8,449 bases of DNA, from positions 1 to 8,449 of the forward strand of contig CAIVDB010000053.1 of NCBI GenBank assembly GCA_903904545.1, given 5' to 3'. The translations under genes and the position numbers were made by a program. Positions within the stretch are counted from its first letter, which is position 1, and each line of letters begins with the position of its first letter. Positions 1 to 7,953 of this stretch are shown here, piece after piece. The stretch is from an uncultured bacterium (GTDB taxonomy: Bacteria > Patescibacteria > JAEDAM01 > Absconditabacterales > Absconditicoccaceae). Under the pieces are notes generated by a model. It did not search any database. It saw nothing but the letters and a program-made list of their open reading frames with translations, and had not been told where the DNA came from.

Positions 1-71
1 TAATCCCCGAATAAATACATTGTAATAGGTGTCTTAATTAGAGGGTCGATATACTATTCTCGATCTCAATT

Positions 72-122
72 GGCGACCCAGCCGACAAGTCGGCTTACTC
101 TAGCCATCTGAGCTAATCCCCG
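72..122 (-). pseudogene. tRNA-like 5' half, second tandem copy
   Basis: Exact duplicate of the tRNA-like 5' half at 185-235, one 113-bp period away. It has the same D-arm, the same 6-base anticodon-like loop, no recognisable T-arm and no 3' acceptor strand. Two identical copies argue against slow independent decay and for a recent tandem event. Confidence 0.5.
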
Positions 123-184
123 AATAAATACATTGTAATAGGTGTCTTAATTAGAGGGTCGATATACTATTCTCGATCTCAATT

Positions 185-235
185 GGCGACCCAGCCGACA
201 AGTCGGCTTACTCTAGCCATCTGAGCTAATCCCCG
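185..235 (-). pseudogene. tRNA-like 5' half, copy next to tRNA-Phe
   Basis: On the minus strand this begins CGGGGAT, then TA and a canonical D-arm (GCTC, a loop containing GG, GAGT). An anticodon-like arm follows (AGCCG, loop ACTTGT, CGGCT), then GGGTCGCC. The D-arm closely resembles that of ordinary bacterial tRNAs. The anticodon loop has 6 bases instead of 7; adding three bases after CTTGT would make it look like tRNA-Thr(UGU), but that is only a resemblance. No TTCRA-type T-loop follows and nothing downstream pairs with the acceptor strand. In place of a T-arm there is a hairpin closed by GGGTCG (minus strand, 192-187) and CGACCC (161-156). It is most likely a degenerate tRNA remnant; a non-canonical small RNA is possible. 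Confidence 0.55.
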
Positions 236-236
236 A

Positions 237-342
237 TATAATTAATGATTAATGCGTAATGTATAATGATTAATGAGGGATTTTTTATAGAGAAAGACTC
301 CTTCACTCAACATTCAACATTAAACATTCAACATTATTCTAA
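237..342. repeat. AATG/CATT heptad palindromic element, copy 1
   Basis: The left arm is a run of AATG words at about 7-8 bp spacing, and the right arm is a run of CATT words at the same spacing, so the arms can form a long imperfect hairpin. The core between them has a T-rich stretch, then AAAGACTCC and TTCACT. The element at 418-525 has the same order: AATG arm, GGxAT, TTTTA, AAA, ACTCC, CACT, CATT arm. It lies immediately downstream of tRNA-Phe in the direction of transcription, so a termination or 3'-processing role is conceivable but not shown. Confidence 0.7.
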
Positions 343-525
<183 letters not shown>

Positions 526-599
526 TGGGCATAGGTGGACTCGAACCACCGACCTCATCCTTATCAGAGATGCGCTCTAACCAACTGAGCTATACGCCC
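526..599 (-). tRNA. tRNA-Ile (anticodon GAT)
   Basis: Minus-strand cloverleaf: acceptor GGGCGTA pairs with TATGCCC. The D-arm is GCTC/GAGC, the anticodon stem CATCT/GGATG (one T-G pair), and the anticodon loop CTGATAA gives GAT for isoleucine. The T-arm is GGTGG, TTCGAGT, CCACC with perfect pairing. The discriminator is A. CCA is not encoded; the next bases are AAT, so the tail must be added after transcription, unlike the neighbouring tRNA-Phe. A strong promoter ends 13 bp upstream. Confidence 0.97.
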
Positions 600-612
600 T
601 TAACCGGAACTC

Positions 613-641
613 ATTATATACATACAAACTTTCAGCTCCAA
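613..641 (-). promoter_or_regulatory. Promoter of the minus-strand tRNA block
   Basis: On the minus strand there is TTGGAG (641-636), a spacer of exactly 17 bp, and a perfect TATAAT (618-613). The -10 ends 13 bp before the first base of tRNA-Ile, which places the start of transcription a few bases upstream of the mature tRNA. This fits a housekeeping sigma factor. Confidence 0.75.
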
Positions 642-669
642 ATTTTGCAGAAAGAAAAACATGGTTGCG

Positions 670-697
670 TATATATACATCCAGGTAGCAAAGTCAA
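670..697 (-). promoter_or_regulatory. Possible second, upstream tRNA promoter
   Basis: Minus-strand TTGACT (697-692) and TATATA (675-670) are separated by 16 bp, about 70 bp upstream of tRNA-Ile. It is weaker than the promoter at 613-641, and TATATA words are common in this AT-rich spacer, so it may be chance. Confidence 0.3.
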
Positions 698-812
698 GCA
701 AAAAACGAAATAATTTTTTCTTGCTTGAAAAACAAAAATCCCTACACTGCAAAAAGAGTGTATAGTACCAGAGACCAAAAACAAGGAAAAAAATTTTACA
801 TAAAAACACACC

Positions 813-2426
813 ATGAAAGATTTTGGAATAACTCAACAGAAAAAAATATCTCGAAAAGAAAAAATCAAAAAAACAAACATAATCTTTGTTATTATATTAG
901 GAATATGTTTTATTTTTTTCTCGATATTTGCAAATCTCTCCAATATTCTTTTTTCTAAAAACAAAATAGATGTATTTAGAAAGGATATCAATCAATTAGC
1001 TTTTTCTTTTCGAACTATAGACAAAAACGTATCAAACTTTCTCCTCACCATAGAAGACATTACCAATGTCTATATACAATGAGAAAATATATTGAAAACA
1101 AAAGAAAAAGAGATTAATGATTGTCGAAAATATGCAATAGACAATCAAGATTATCTCAAAAAAATATGATTTGGAAATTACGAACCATTGATAACGCTCC
1201 TCAAAGATCTTTGGAAGCATCAAAAAGAAGTATTTACCTTACTAGGAAAAGAAGAAAGTCAAAATTATCTTATTGTTTTACAAAACACAAACGAGAAGAG
1301 ACCTAATGGAGGCTTTTTTGGATCTTTTGCATTTATCAAGATCGAATGATGACACATCAAGACATTAGAGATTGTCGACTCTTATTATCCAGATTTCATC
1401 GCATATAAGACACGTATTCTTGCTCCAGAATGGACAGCAGGATTTCTTCCAGATCGCAAAATAGGATTTATCGCAGGAAATAAGTTTTGATTTACCGATA
1501 TCGATGGGAAAAACCTCAAAGACCTCTACGAACTGATGTTCAATAAGACCTACGACATGGCCAAGGTAGAGAAGACGATGCAACCAGACTTATATACTAA
1601 ACTCTTAGGACAAGATATCAAAGGAGTGATCTTTATTAGATCAGATCTCCTAGAAAAAATATTCCCTTGATTTAAGGAAAAAGCGCGAGAACGGCAATTT
1701 GTAAACGCAGGGATCGATCTAATCAGAAAAGAATATCGTGGAAACAAAAAGGAACTCTACATCAAAGAGATCAAAGACTATTTCAATCAACAAAAGTTTA
1801 ACATCATCAAAAATGTCATCAATAGATTTAGTGAACTCGCCAACAATCAATATATCACAGCATATATTTCCAATGCATCACCTCAATTTCAATGATTATT
1901 AGCCAAAAATAAACTTTCTAATGTTTTTGATCCAAAAAATATATATTTCTGGGATATGAACGCTTCCTACAATAAGATCGATTGATTTGTACACAAACGC
2001 ATTCGCATCAAACAAGGAAACACCATCATGATCGATAGCGAGAAAGATATTATTCCGATACAAAATCTAAAACCAGGAACATACAGAATTCACATCCAAT
2101 ATACACTCAATATCCCTCCCTATTACAAGAATTTCATTCAAAATTTAGAAAAAAAATATGATATCAATTTAAGTGGAAGAGAATTAGCTATCTTAGCACT
2201 CAAACCAGGGAATTATGAAGAACCAGGCTTTGGGAAGGTAAAGAAACTCTGGGAAACAAAATCTACGGTGTATCTACCAAAAAATATACAGATTCTGAAC
2301 GTAACAGGAGATATATACTACTCAACACCGTTTTATCCTCCCTTCGCAAACGGCTTGTTTTACCAAGCAGGAAGTATAGAAAACAACACCACAAGAAATA
2401 TAAGCATCGACATTGAAATAAAATAG
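813..2426 (+). CDS. DUF4012 domain-containing membrane protein (UGA read as Gly)
   Basis: A continuous 537-residue frame once TGA is read as glycine; TGA codons are at residues 90, 119, 179, 180, 226, 286, 361 and 391, and the stop is TAG. The N-terminus is basic (residues 8-20), followed by one hydrophobic segment at about 21-43 (TNIIFVIILGICFIFFSIFA), which indicates a single-pass membrane anchor. A polar, probably helical stretch follows to about residue 115. Residues 152-172, with LQNTNEKRPNGGFFGSFAF at the core, match the signature of DUF4012 (Leu-Gln-Asn-x-Asn-Glu-x-Arg-Pro-x-Gly-Gly-Phe-x-Gly-Ser), and two UGA-encoded glycines follow it. DUF4012 proteins are common in Gram-positive and CPR bacteria. 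Their function is not established, though the topology suggests an extracytoplasmic domain. ATG 813 is the first in-frame start that retains the anchor. No Shine-Dalgarno lies close by; the nearest purine run, AAGGAA, is 24 bp upstream. Confidence 0.85.
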
Positions 2427-2618
2427 TTTCTAACGCTTAGATGCTAAAAACATTACAATTTCATTACTATGCATTGCCATGGTAACGGGTAGTAATGTAT
2501 AGTAATGAAGTAATGATTTGGAGAAGGAATAGAAAATAAGCGGTACACTAATTCACAATTAATTTCTCAATAACCAATATACCAATAACCAATACACTAA
2601 TACTAAATACCATAATTC
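2427..2618. repeat. Hairpin and short-period repeats after the DUF4012 gene
   Basis: No gene is seen here. Positions 2451-2515 form a nested inverted repeat: CATTAC (2451-2456) pairs with GTAATG (2510-2515), and CATTACTAT (2462-2470) pairs perfectly with ATAGTAATG (2499-2507). Positions 2563-2612 hold imperfect 14-15 bp direct repeats built on CAATAACCAATA. Both resemble the AATG/CATT heptad elements near the tRNAs but are not close copies. Confidence 0.6.
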
Positions 2619-2660
2619 AAAAAAGGCAAGTAGATAAGTAGACAATTCTTGTCTTTTTTT
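2619..2660 (+). terminator. Intrinsic terminator after the DUF4012 gene
   Basis: AAAAAAGGCAAG pairs with CTTGTCTTTTTT (one G-T pair) around a 17-base loop. An alternative local stem, AGACAA-TTC-TTGTCT, sits directly before seven T residues. Either form gives a hairpin followed by a U-tract on the plus strand. It lies about 190 bp after the DUF4012 stop, so that transcript would carry a long structured 3' end. The A-tract on the other side could also serve the minus strand. Confidence 0.7.
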
Positions 2661-2686
2661 GATTTCTCAGGCATTTGAGATACAAT
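2659..2686 (+). promoter_or_regulatory. Promoter of the large peptidoglycan-binding-like gene
   Basis: TTGATT (2659-2664) and TACAAT (2681-2686) are separated by 16 bp, 34 bp upstream of the ATG at 2721. Transcription would start near 2693 and give a leader of about 28 nt. The -35 overlaps the end of the preceding terminator's T-tract, so termination and re-initiation are tightly packed. Confidence 0.6.
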
Positions 2687-2715
2687 TGAAATAAGCGTTT
2701 TAGCTACTTATTTCA
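2687..2715 (+). promoter_or_regulatory. Perfect 9-bp inverted repeat between the -10 and the start codon
   Basis: TGAAATAAG (2687-2695) and CTTATTTCA (2707-2715) are perfect complements around an 11-base loop. The repeat abuts the -10 box, spans the expected start of transcription, and ends 5 bp before the ATG. It could be an operator for a dimeric repressor or, if it is in the RNA, a hairpin covering the ribosome binding region. No Shine-Dalgarno is present. Confidence 0.5.
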
Positions 2716-2720
2716 CAATC

Positions 2721-5700
2721 ATGAGTATCGAACAAATCTTTTCAGACAAAACCGAAGACCAAAAGTACGATATCAAAGATATCAAAGAAGTCTGAAAACA
2801 AATAAAAGATGAATATTCTGAGAAGACAGGAGACCTCAAAACAGACATCAAAGACAAACTAGATGTTCTAAAAGACGATGTCGAACTCAAAGCAATCCAA
2901 GAAGCGAATGAAAAGACGTGGAAACTCCCCAACAATCAGAAAAAAATTCAAGATATCCAAAACAAGATTAAACAAATAGAAACAGGATATTCATCAACAG
3001 AAAATGTAAGCATAATCACCAAAGCTTTGCAAATAATTTCGGGATCTGACAATACACTCCAAAAGATCGTCAACAAGGAAATCAGACAAAACGTCTTATT
3101 TTTCAAACGAACAGGAGAGACAGACCGAGAAGTACTCAAATGATTATGTAAGGAATGTACAAGTGATGCGTTCAGCAAAGAAACACTTAAGGCGGTATGT
3201 TATCTTCAGGCAATGTCCCAAGATTACTTCAATCCAGACTATGGAGTGGATGGTGTCGTAGGAGGCAATACCCTAAGAGCCATTGATGAAGCATTAAAAC
3301 TTATGCTTCCAAAAACAGAAAAAGAAGACAAAAATAATTCAGACCAAACCAAAGAATTAGAAGAAAAACTAAAAGAATTAGAAAAGAAAGAACCCAGAAT
3401 AAACAACAACGCTGACAATAAAAAACTTACCGAAGAAGAACAAAAATGAACAAAAGAAATCATTGAATTAAAAAAGAAGAAAAACAAAGAAACAGATCCA
3501 ATAAAGAAACAAGAACTTGAAAAAGAGATAAAAACAAAACAAGAGGAAGTACAAAAAATCGTAAAGAAAATAGAAGCAGCGAACACCGCTAAGAGTTCGA
3601 AAGAAAACAAAGAAATCAAAGAAACAGCCAACCTTGATGTAGAGACTCCAGAGATTTTGAAACTCAAGAAAGACATTAGTGAACACTTTACCCTCAATGG
3701 AAAGAAAATTGGAAGAGAAACCGACATTTCTAATACCATAAGCAAAAAAGACGGAAAATATACAATAGCAATCGATGGATATACAAATATTCAATTTTCT
3801 TATAGAATCGATAAAGACGCCGAAGGCAAGGAGGAAGAAGTTATTGTCCTAGAAGGAAGTAAAGGAGGAGTTACCAAAGGGTTACTCAAATATGATGTAG
3901 CTATGCAAACGACAGAAATCAAAAATCCAGAAGATAATGAGGATATCAAGACCATGCTCAATCAAGAAGTAAGTCAGAAAGCACTAAACGAACAATTCAA
4001 AAAAAATAATCCTGACTATGAAATCAAAAACAGTACAGATATTTCTGAAGAAAAAATTATTTTAAAATACAAACCGAGTTTCATCAAAGATAAGACAGAC
4101 GAAAAGAAGCCTATTGAAGATGAAATTACCATCGATTTAACCAAAAAAAATGAGCAGGTGCTTTCTGATGGTCAAGGAGATGGAAAGTTTAACCAATGGC
4201 AGAAAAAAGAAGGGAAAATTGTAAAGGATCAAGACTTCGCTATAGATACACAATATCACCTTCAATGAGGAGCAACCAAGATCATCCACTATGCACAAAG
4301 CAAGGTAGAAGATGGCGAAACAAAACTCAATATCATCAATAATGTTCAAGAAGAAAAGGGAAATAGCTTTGCAAGTGTCTATCCAGAACATACAGAGATG
4401 ACAGATCCTGATTTAAATAAGATAAAAGCAGATTTCGAAAATAATAAGGTAGAAAAAATCTTTGATGGAAAAAATGAAAAGCACAAAGAAGATTTTCAAA
4501 AAAATTGGAAAATTATAAAAGACAGTAAAGGATGATATGAACTCGACATTACTTTTGTGACTAATCATGGGAAAGAACAAGTCCTCAAAATTCCATTTAC
4601 TAAACTCGTAGATGCAAAAAACACAAATCAGTATACATTGACTCCCCCAGCAGAAACAATAGTTGACGGGATTGTCTATGATATCGTTGTCCCTAAGGAA
4701 GCAAACAAAACACCAGATATTAAGATGAAAGCAGATGACAATAAAACACTTGATCTTGCTGATAAAAACACAAGAATTGCCATTGAGTCTAATATCTTTA
4801 CAGGGATAAACAAAGATAGAGGAAATGATGTTCCCAATACCTACAATATCCAATTACTCAAGTTTACTACAGGGAATATATCTTTCGATGGAAAGTGAGG
4901 ATACAAAAAGGAACTACTTTTGGGAGAAAAGAAAGAGGGAAATAATATTATCATCCCAGGAAAGAAAGTAGGAGAACTTTACTTTGATCAAGATTACAAA
5001 CTTATCCATGTAGATATTCCAAAAGAGGGAAAACCAGGAGAAATCGATTTCATCAAACCAGAAAACATAGGTATCGAAAATATTCAAGAAGAAATGCAAG
5101 GAAAGAAAAAATGAATATTACTTAAACCAGAAATCAAAGGTAGAATACTAAGCTTAAATTTCGAAACTCCCAAAACCCCAGAAGAGAAAGAAAAAAATCG
5201 GGAAACAGCAGCAAGATATGAAGAAAGATTGAGACAAGAGAGACAAACGCTCTTTGGAGGACTCAAGAAGATTAGTACTATACTCAAAAACTCAGGTAAC
5301 ACACGTGCAAGTGAAGCCTTTCTTCTTCCTAAATTGGAGCACAAAAACGAAAAAGAATATACAACAAGTAAAATCAAGGGACCTGATGCAAATGGAGTCT
5401 ATCTCTATAAAATTGCCAATGCAGATACAAAAAATGCAGAGCAAATTCTCTATTTCCAGATAGAAAAAGAAAATATCATCCTATCAAATAGTGATGGAAA
5501 GAAAACTTTGGATAAAGCATATTTGAGAGATAATCTCAACAAGGATATCTATGAAATCAAAACAAATGGAAGCAATATCACACCAAGATTGATTGATAAG
5601 GCTGAAAAAGATAAAATCCCTGAAATCAATAGTGACTCTATAAGATATAAGAGCGATAATGTTGATATCAATATCTTAGAGGACAACATCAGACTCTTGA

Positions 5701-6830
5701 GTGGAGGAACGGGTAGTTTTACCTATGGAGCAAATGGAAAAGAAATGCTTACCGTATATCTTGACCAAGACAAAAAGCTGGATATAACACAATACAATCC
5801 TGCCTCCAAAGTCCTTATTCCTCAAGCAAACAACAATCCAGAAAGAATACTTTTTGGTTCATATGAAAGCTATTTTGCATGAGAGGAAAGAAACAAAATG
5901 GGAATAACTGAACAACAATATGAAGACGCATTCACGACAATCTATAACGCAGAAGCTTCCAAGGATACTGGAAAGACCATCGCTCAAGTCAAAGTATGTT
6001 CAAAAGATGGTAAATATTACTATGACTATATGCAAATAAGTCAGTCATGAAATGAGATTAAACTCAGAAAACTTGATGGGATAGAGAAGACCAAAGAAAT
6101 CATGAAAGAAAGATTAAACACTTTGGTACAAGTAAATAAACTTGAGCTTTCTCCTACCAAGGGAGATCAACTTCGAGGAACTAAACTCAACAATCAAGAT
6201 ACCACAAACAAAATGATCTATCTCAAAACAGGAGAAGCGGAAATCAAACTCAGTTTGACTGCTAATGACGGATCGAAGACTAACGGAGCTCCTAAACTCA
6301 AAATTAAAAATGATTCCATCAGTCTTAGCAAGGAAGAAATTACCTTAAGTGCACAAAAAATCAAATGCTCACTCAAGAAAAAAGATAACAGATACAGTAT
6401 CAAACTCGACCTTCAAGAGCAAAAGGCAGAAAAGACAAATTGAGGAACAGAGACCTCTTCCAATACTACAGAAAACCAACCAAATCAAACTACAACTCCA
6501 CCTAACACAGCACCCCAAACACCAGAACAGATAAAGGACAGACTACAAAAATTCTCGGCAGCTGGATATACCACCCAAGAAAATCCAAGAGAAATTACAA
6601 TAAAACGAGACAACCCTGAAACCGACTTACAAGATGGGATGAAAGATCCAAATCTAATGGAAATCCAGAATAAAGACCAAAATTCTCAAGAAACATTAGA
6701 ACAAAAGATTTCTAAATTATTTCCCTGAAAAACAGTAACGATAGAAGTCGACAAATTTGACGACAAAACAGATCAAACAGGAAAAACATACAAAAGAATG
6801 GCAAGAAACATAACTGTTTCATTACAATAA
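2721..6830 (+). CDS. Large protein with peptidoglycan-binding-like motif (UGA read as Gly)
   Basis: One 1369-residue frame when TGA is glycine; TGA is at residues 25, 141, 243, 516, 605, 726, 798, 1054, 1110, 1241 and 1336, and the stop is TAA. Residues about 1-130 are charged and probably helical. Residues 143-190 carry Cys143, Cys146 and Cys160, then VCYLQ and DYGVDGVVGGNTLRAIDEAL, which matches the C-terminal half of a PG_binding_1 domain (Leu-Gln, then Asp-Gly-x-x-Gly-x-x-Thr-x-x-Ala). Residues about 200-310 are a Lys/Glu-rich predicted coiled coil. Residues 310-1240 are a long run of beta-like segments that I do not recognise, with short look-alike phrases (NEQVL, GKEQVLKIPF, NAEQILYFQI). 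Residues 1241-1272 are a Thr/Pro/Asn/Gln-rich linker before a final domain of about 100 residues. No signal peptide or membrane segment is visible, although the motif suggests cell-wall contact. Its own promoter and terminator flank it. Confidence 0.8.
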
Positions 6831-6843
6831 AAAAACTCTCAAA

Positions 6844-6878
6844 AAAAAATCTCTTCCTTATTATGGAGGAGATTTTTT
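6844..6878 (+). terminator. Strong intrinsic terminator after the large gene
   Basis: AAAAAATCTCTTCC (6844-6857) pairs with GGAGGAGATTTTTT (6865-6878) around a 7-base loop, with one T-G pair, and the 3' arm ends in six T residues. It begins 13 bp after the TAA stop of the large gene. The A-tract on the left means it could also work in the minus direction. Confidence 0.85.
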
Positions 6879-7127
6879 GTGAAAGATTTCTTTTCCCTTT
6901 TTTCTCAAGGACTTTTTTTTATACTACCTCGTGAATTGGATTAAGGGTTTAGCATTATGAGTGATGAGTTAAGTTAGGAGTTCAGGTTAATGAGCTGAAA
7001 ATTACACCTCTTACCTCTGAACACTACTTTCTAAACCCAACTCTTACCTGTGAATTCCGCATTCTTAATTCAAAAAGACTCCATCATTAATCATTAAACA
7101 CTAAGCATTTAGCATTAAATTTTTTTC
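6879..7127. repeat. Repeat-rich spacer before RNase H, including a partial heptad element
   Basis: No gene is seen here. Positions 6945-7038 form a large imperfect hairpin: GGGTTTAG (6945-6952) pairs with CTAAACCC (7031-7038), and GTTCAG (6980-6985) pairs with CTGAAC (7017-7022). Positions 7071-7120 match the right half of the tRNA-region elements: AAAAAGACTCCATCATT followed by CATT/CACT words every 7 bp. The spacer ends with a T-run directly before the RNase H start. No convincing promoter for RNase H was identified. Confidence 0.6.
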
Positions 7128-7613
7128 ATGCCAAACTATCTCAAGAAGAATGCCCTCTGTGTAGACGCTTCTTGCATAGGCAATCCCTGACCTATGGAAT
7201 ATCAAGCCGTCGATCTTCAGACGAAGAAATTAATTTTCAAGTCACCTCTTTATCCTAAAGGGACAAATAACTTAGGAGAATTTTTGGCTATCTACGATGC
7301 TGTGAGGTATATTCAATATCTTGATAACAAGACTTGATGACCTTCAGACTCGAGCGAAGCGAGTCCCGTCTTTAGCGGGGTTCAGACTTTAAGACATTAC
7401 GACTGTATCTTTTCAGATTCAGAGACCGCTATTGCACGATACAAATCTAAGAAAATCAAGACCACGCTAAAATATGATGCAGAGACGAAAGATCTCTTGA
7501 CCAAAATCCAAGAGGCCGTTACCTGGATCAAGACCCATGAAATGAATATCCCTATCCTCAAACGAGAAACAGAGATTCGATGAGAAATCCCAGCCGACTT
7601 CAATAGAAAGTAA
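7128..7613 (+). CDS. rnhA: Ribonuclease HI family protein (UGA read as Gly)
   Basis: A 161-residue protein with four UGA glycines (residues 21, 70, 71, 152) and a TAA stop. It should hydrolyse the RNA strand of RNA-DNA hybrids with a two-metal mechanism. Inferred catalytic residues are Asp13 (in VDASCIGNPGPMEY), Glu51 (in TNNLGEFLAI), Asp97 (in IFSDSETAI) and Asp157 (in GEIPADFNRK). These phrases match the RNase HI subgroup well known from Bacteroidetes, including its GEIPADxxRK C-terminus. The Gly of GNPGP and the Gly of GEIPAD are both written TGA, which independently supports the recoding. Residues about 70-88 are an extra loop encoded by a REP-like palindrome, between the helix carrying Glu51 and the strand carrying Asp97. 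The loop is probably tolerated because the frame and all motifs are intact. No Shine-Dalgarno precedes the ATG. Confidence 0.9.
7343..7388. repeat. REP-like palindromic element inside rnhA
   Basis: TTCAGACT occurs at 7343-7350 and again at 7381-7388. Between them are two small hairpins: GACTC...GAGTC around GCGAAGC (7347-7365), and CCCG...CGGG (7365-7379). The words AGCGAAGCG and AGTCCCGT recur downstream of the gene at 7958-7966, 8094-8102 and 8009-8016, which links this segment to a repeat family. It encodes roughly residues 72-87 of RNase H. Confidence 0.65.
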
Positions 7614-7687
7614 ATTCTAACTACTCCAGTCGCAACACTTGTCTGAGCTACTTTAATAGTTCCGAAACAAACCATCCCTGTCGTTGT

Positions 7688-7700
7688 CCAGCTAAGCTGG
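7688..7700. repeat. Short perfect palindrome CCAGCT-A-AGCTGG
   Basis: A 6-bp perfect inverted repeat with a single central base, 75 bp after rnhA. No T-tract follows, so it is not an obvious terminator. Confidence 0.6.
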
Positions 7701-7800
7701 ATAAACCGGTAGGCAGTAATTCTATATAAAAAACTCCGATGTATCCGTCGCAGCACCTGTCTGAGCTATCCATCATCAATAAATGCAAGTCAGTCTACAA

Positions 7801-7837
7801 AGTGAACCGGAGCCCGACCGAAGGTTGGGAGTTCACT
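7801..7837. repeat. Compound hairpin with GAA triloop
   Basis: The outer stem AGTGAAC/GTTCACT (7 bp) encloses the inner stem CCCGACC/GGTTGGG (7 bp with one G-T pair) around a GAA loop, separated by an asymmetric internal loop of 5 and 1 bases. The palindrome inside rnhA also places GAA at its tip. Confidence 0.75.
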
Positions 7838-7924
7838 AGATGGACTACCCCAGTTAGAACTTCCTATCAAGATGACTAGCCTGTAAAAATAATTTCTGCG
7901 AGTCTGTTGCGACTAGCCTTTTTG

Positions 7925-7953
7925 CCTACTTTTGGGGCAATGCCAAAAGTAGG
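7925..7953. repeat. Perfect 11-bp stem hairpin
   Basis: CCTACTTTTGG (7925-7935) and CCAAAAGTAGG (7943-7953) pair perfectly around the 7-base loop GGCAATG. A short T-run lies on its left side (7919-7923), so a minus-strand read would give a hairpin followed by A residues, not a terminator. On the plus strand no T-tract follows. Confidence 0.8.

Larger units (their letters stand above)
1..236. repeat. 113-bp tandem repeat, two full identical copies plus 10 bp of a third
   Basis: Positions 1-113 and 114-226 are identical, and the match continues for 10 bp (227-236) before diverging. Each unit holds a tRNA-like 5' half on the minus strand plus about 60 bp of AT-rich sequence. The array runs to the left edge of the window, so more copies may lie outside it. 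Perfect identity suggests a recent duplication, but a short exact tandem repeat at a sequence end can also be an assembly artefact. Confidence 0.9.

Noticed and set aside
185..235. Functional tRNA-Thr(UGU)
   Set aside because: The anticodon loop has 6 bases, base 37 would be C, no T-loop is present, and no 3' acceptor strand pairs with the 5' strand.
600..836. Minus-strand frame of 78 codons over the tRNA promoter region
   Set aside because: It overlaps the tRNA promoter and the start of the DUF4012 gene. Its Phe/Leu-rich translation is what A-rich coding sequence gives on the opposite strand.
813..7613. Series of frameshifted or stop-riddled pseudogenes
   Set aside because: Every break is a TGA, the reading frame never shifts across it, and TAA and TAG are absent inside the frames. 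Recoding of UGA to Gly explains all of them.
7397..7756. 119-codon minus-strand open frame
   Set aside because: It lies mostly antisense to the well-supported RNase H gene and continues into the palindromic spacer. Its translation has no recognisable motif.
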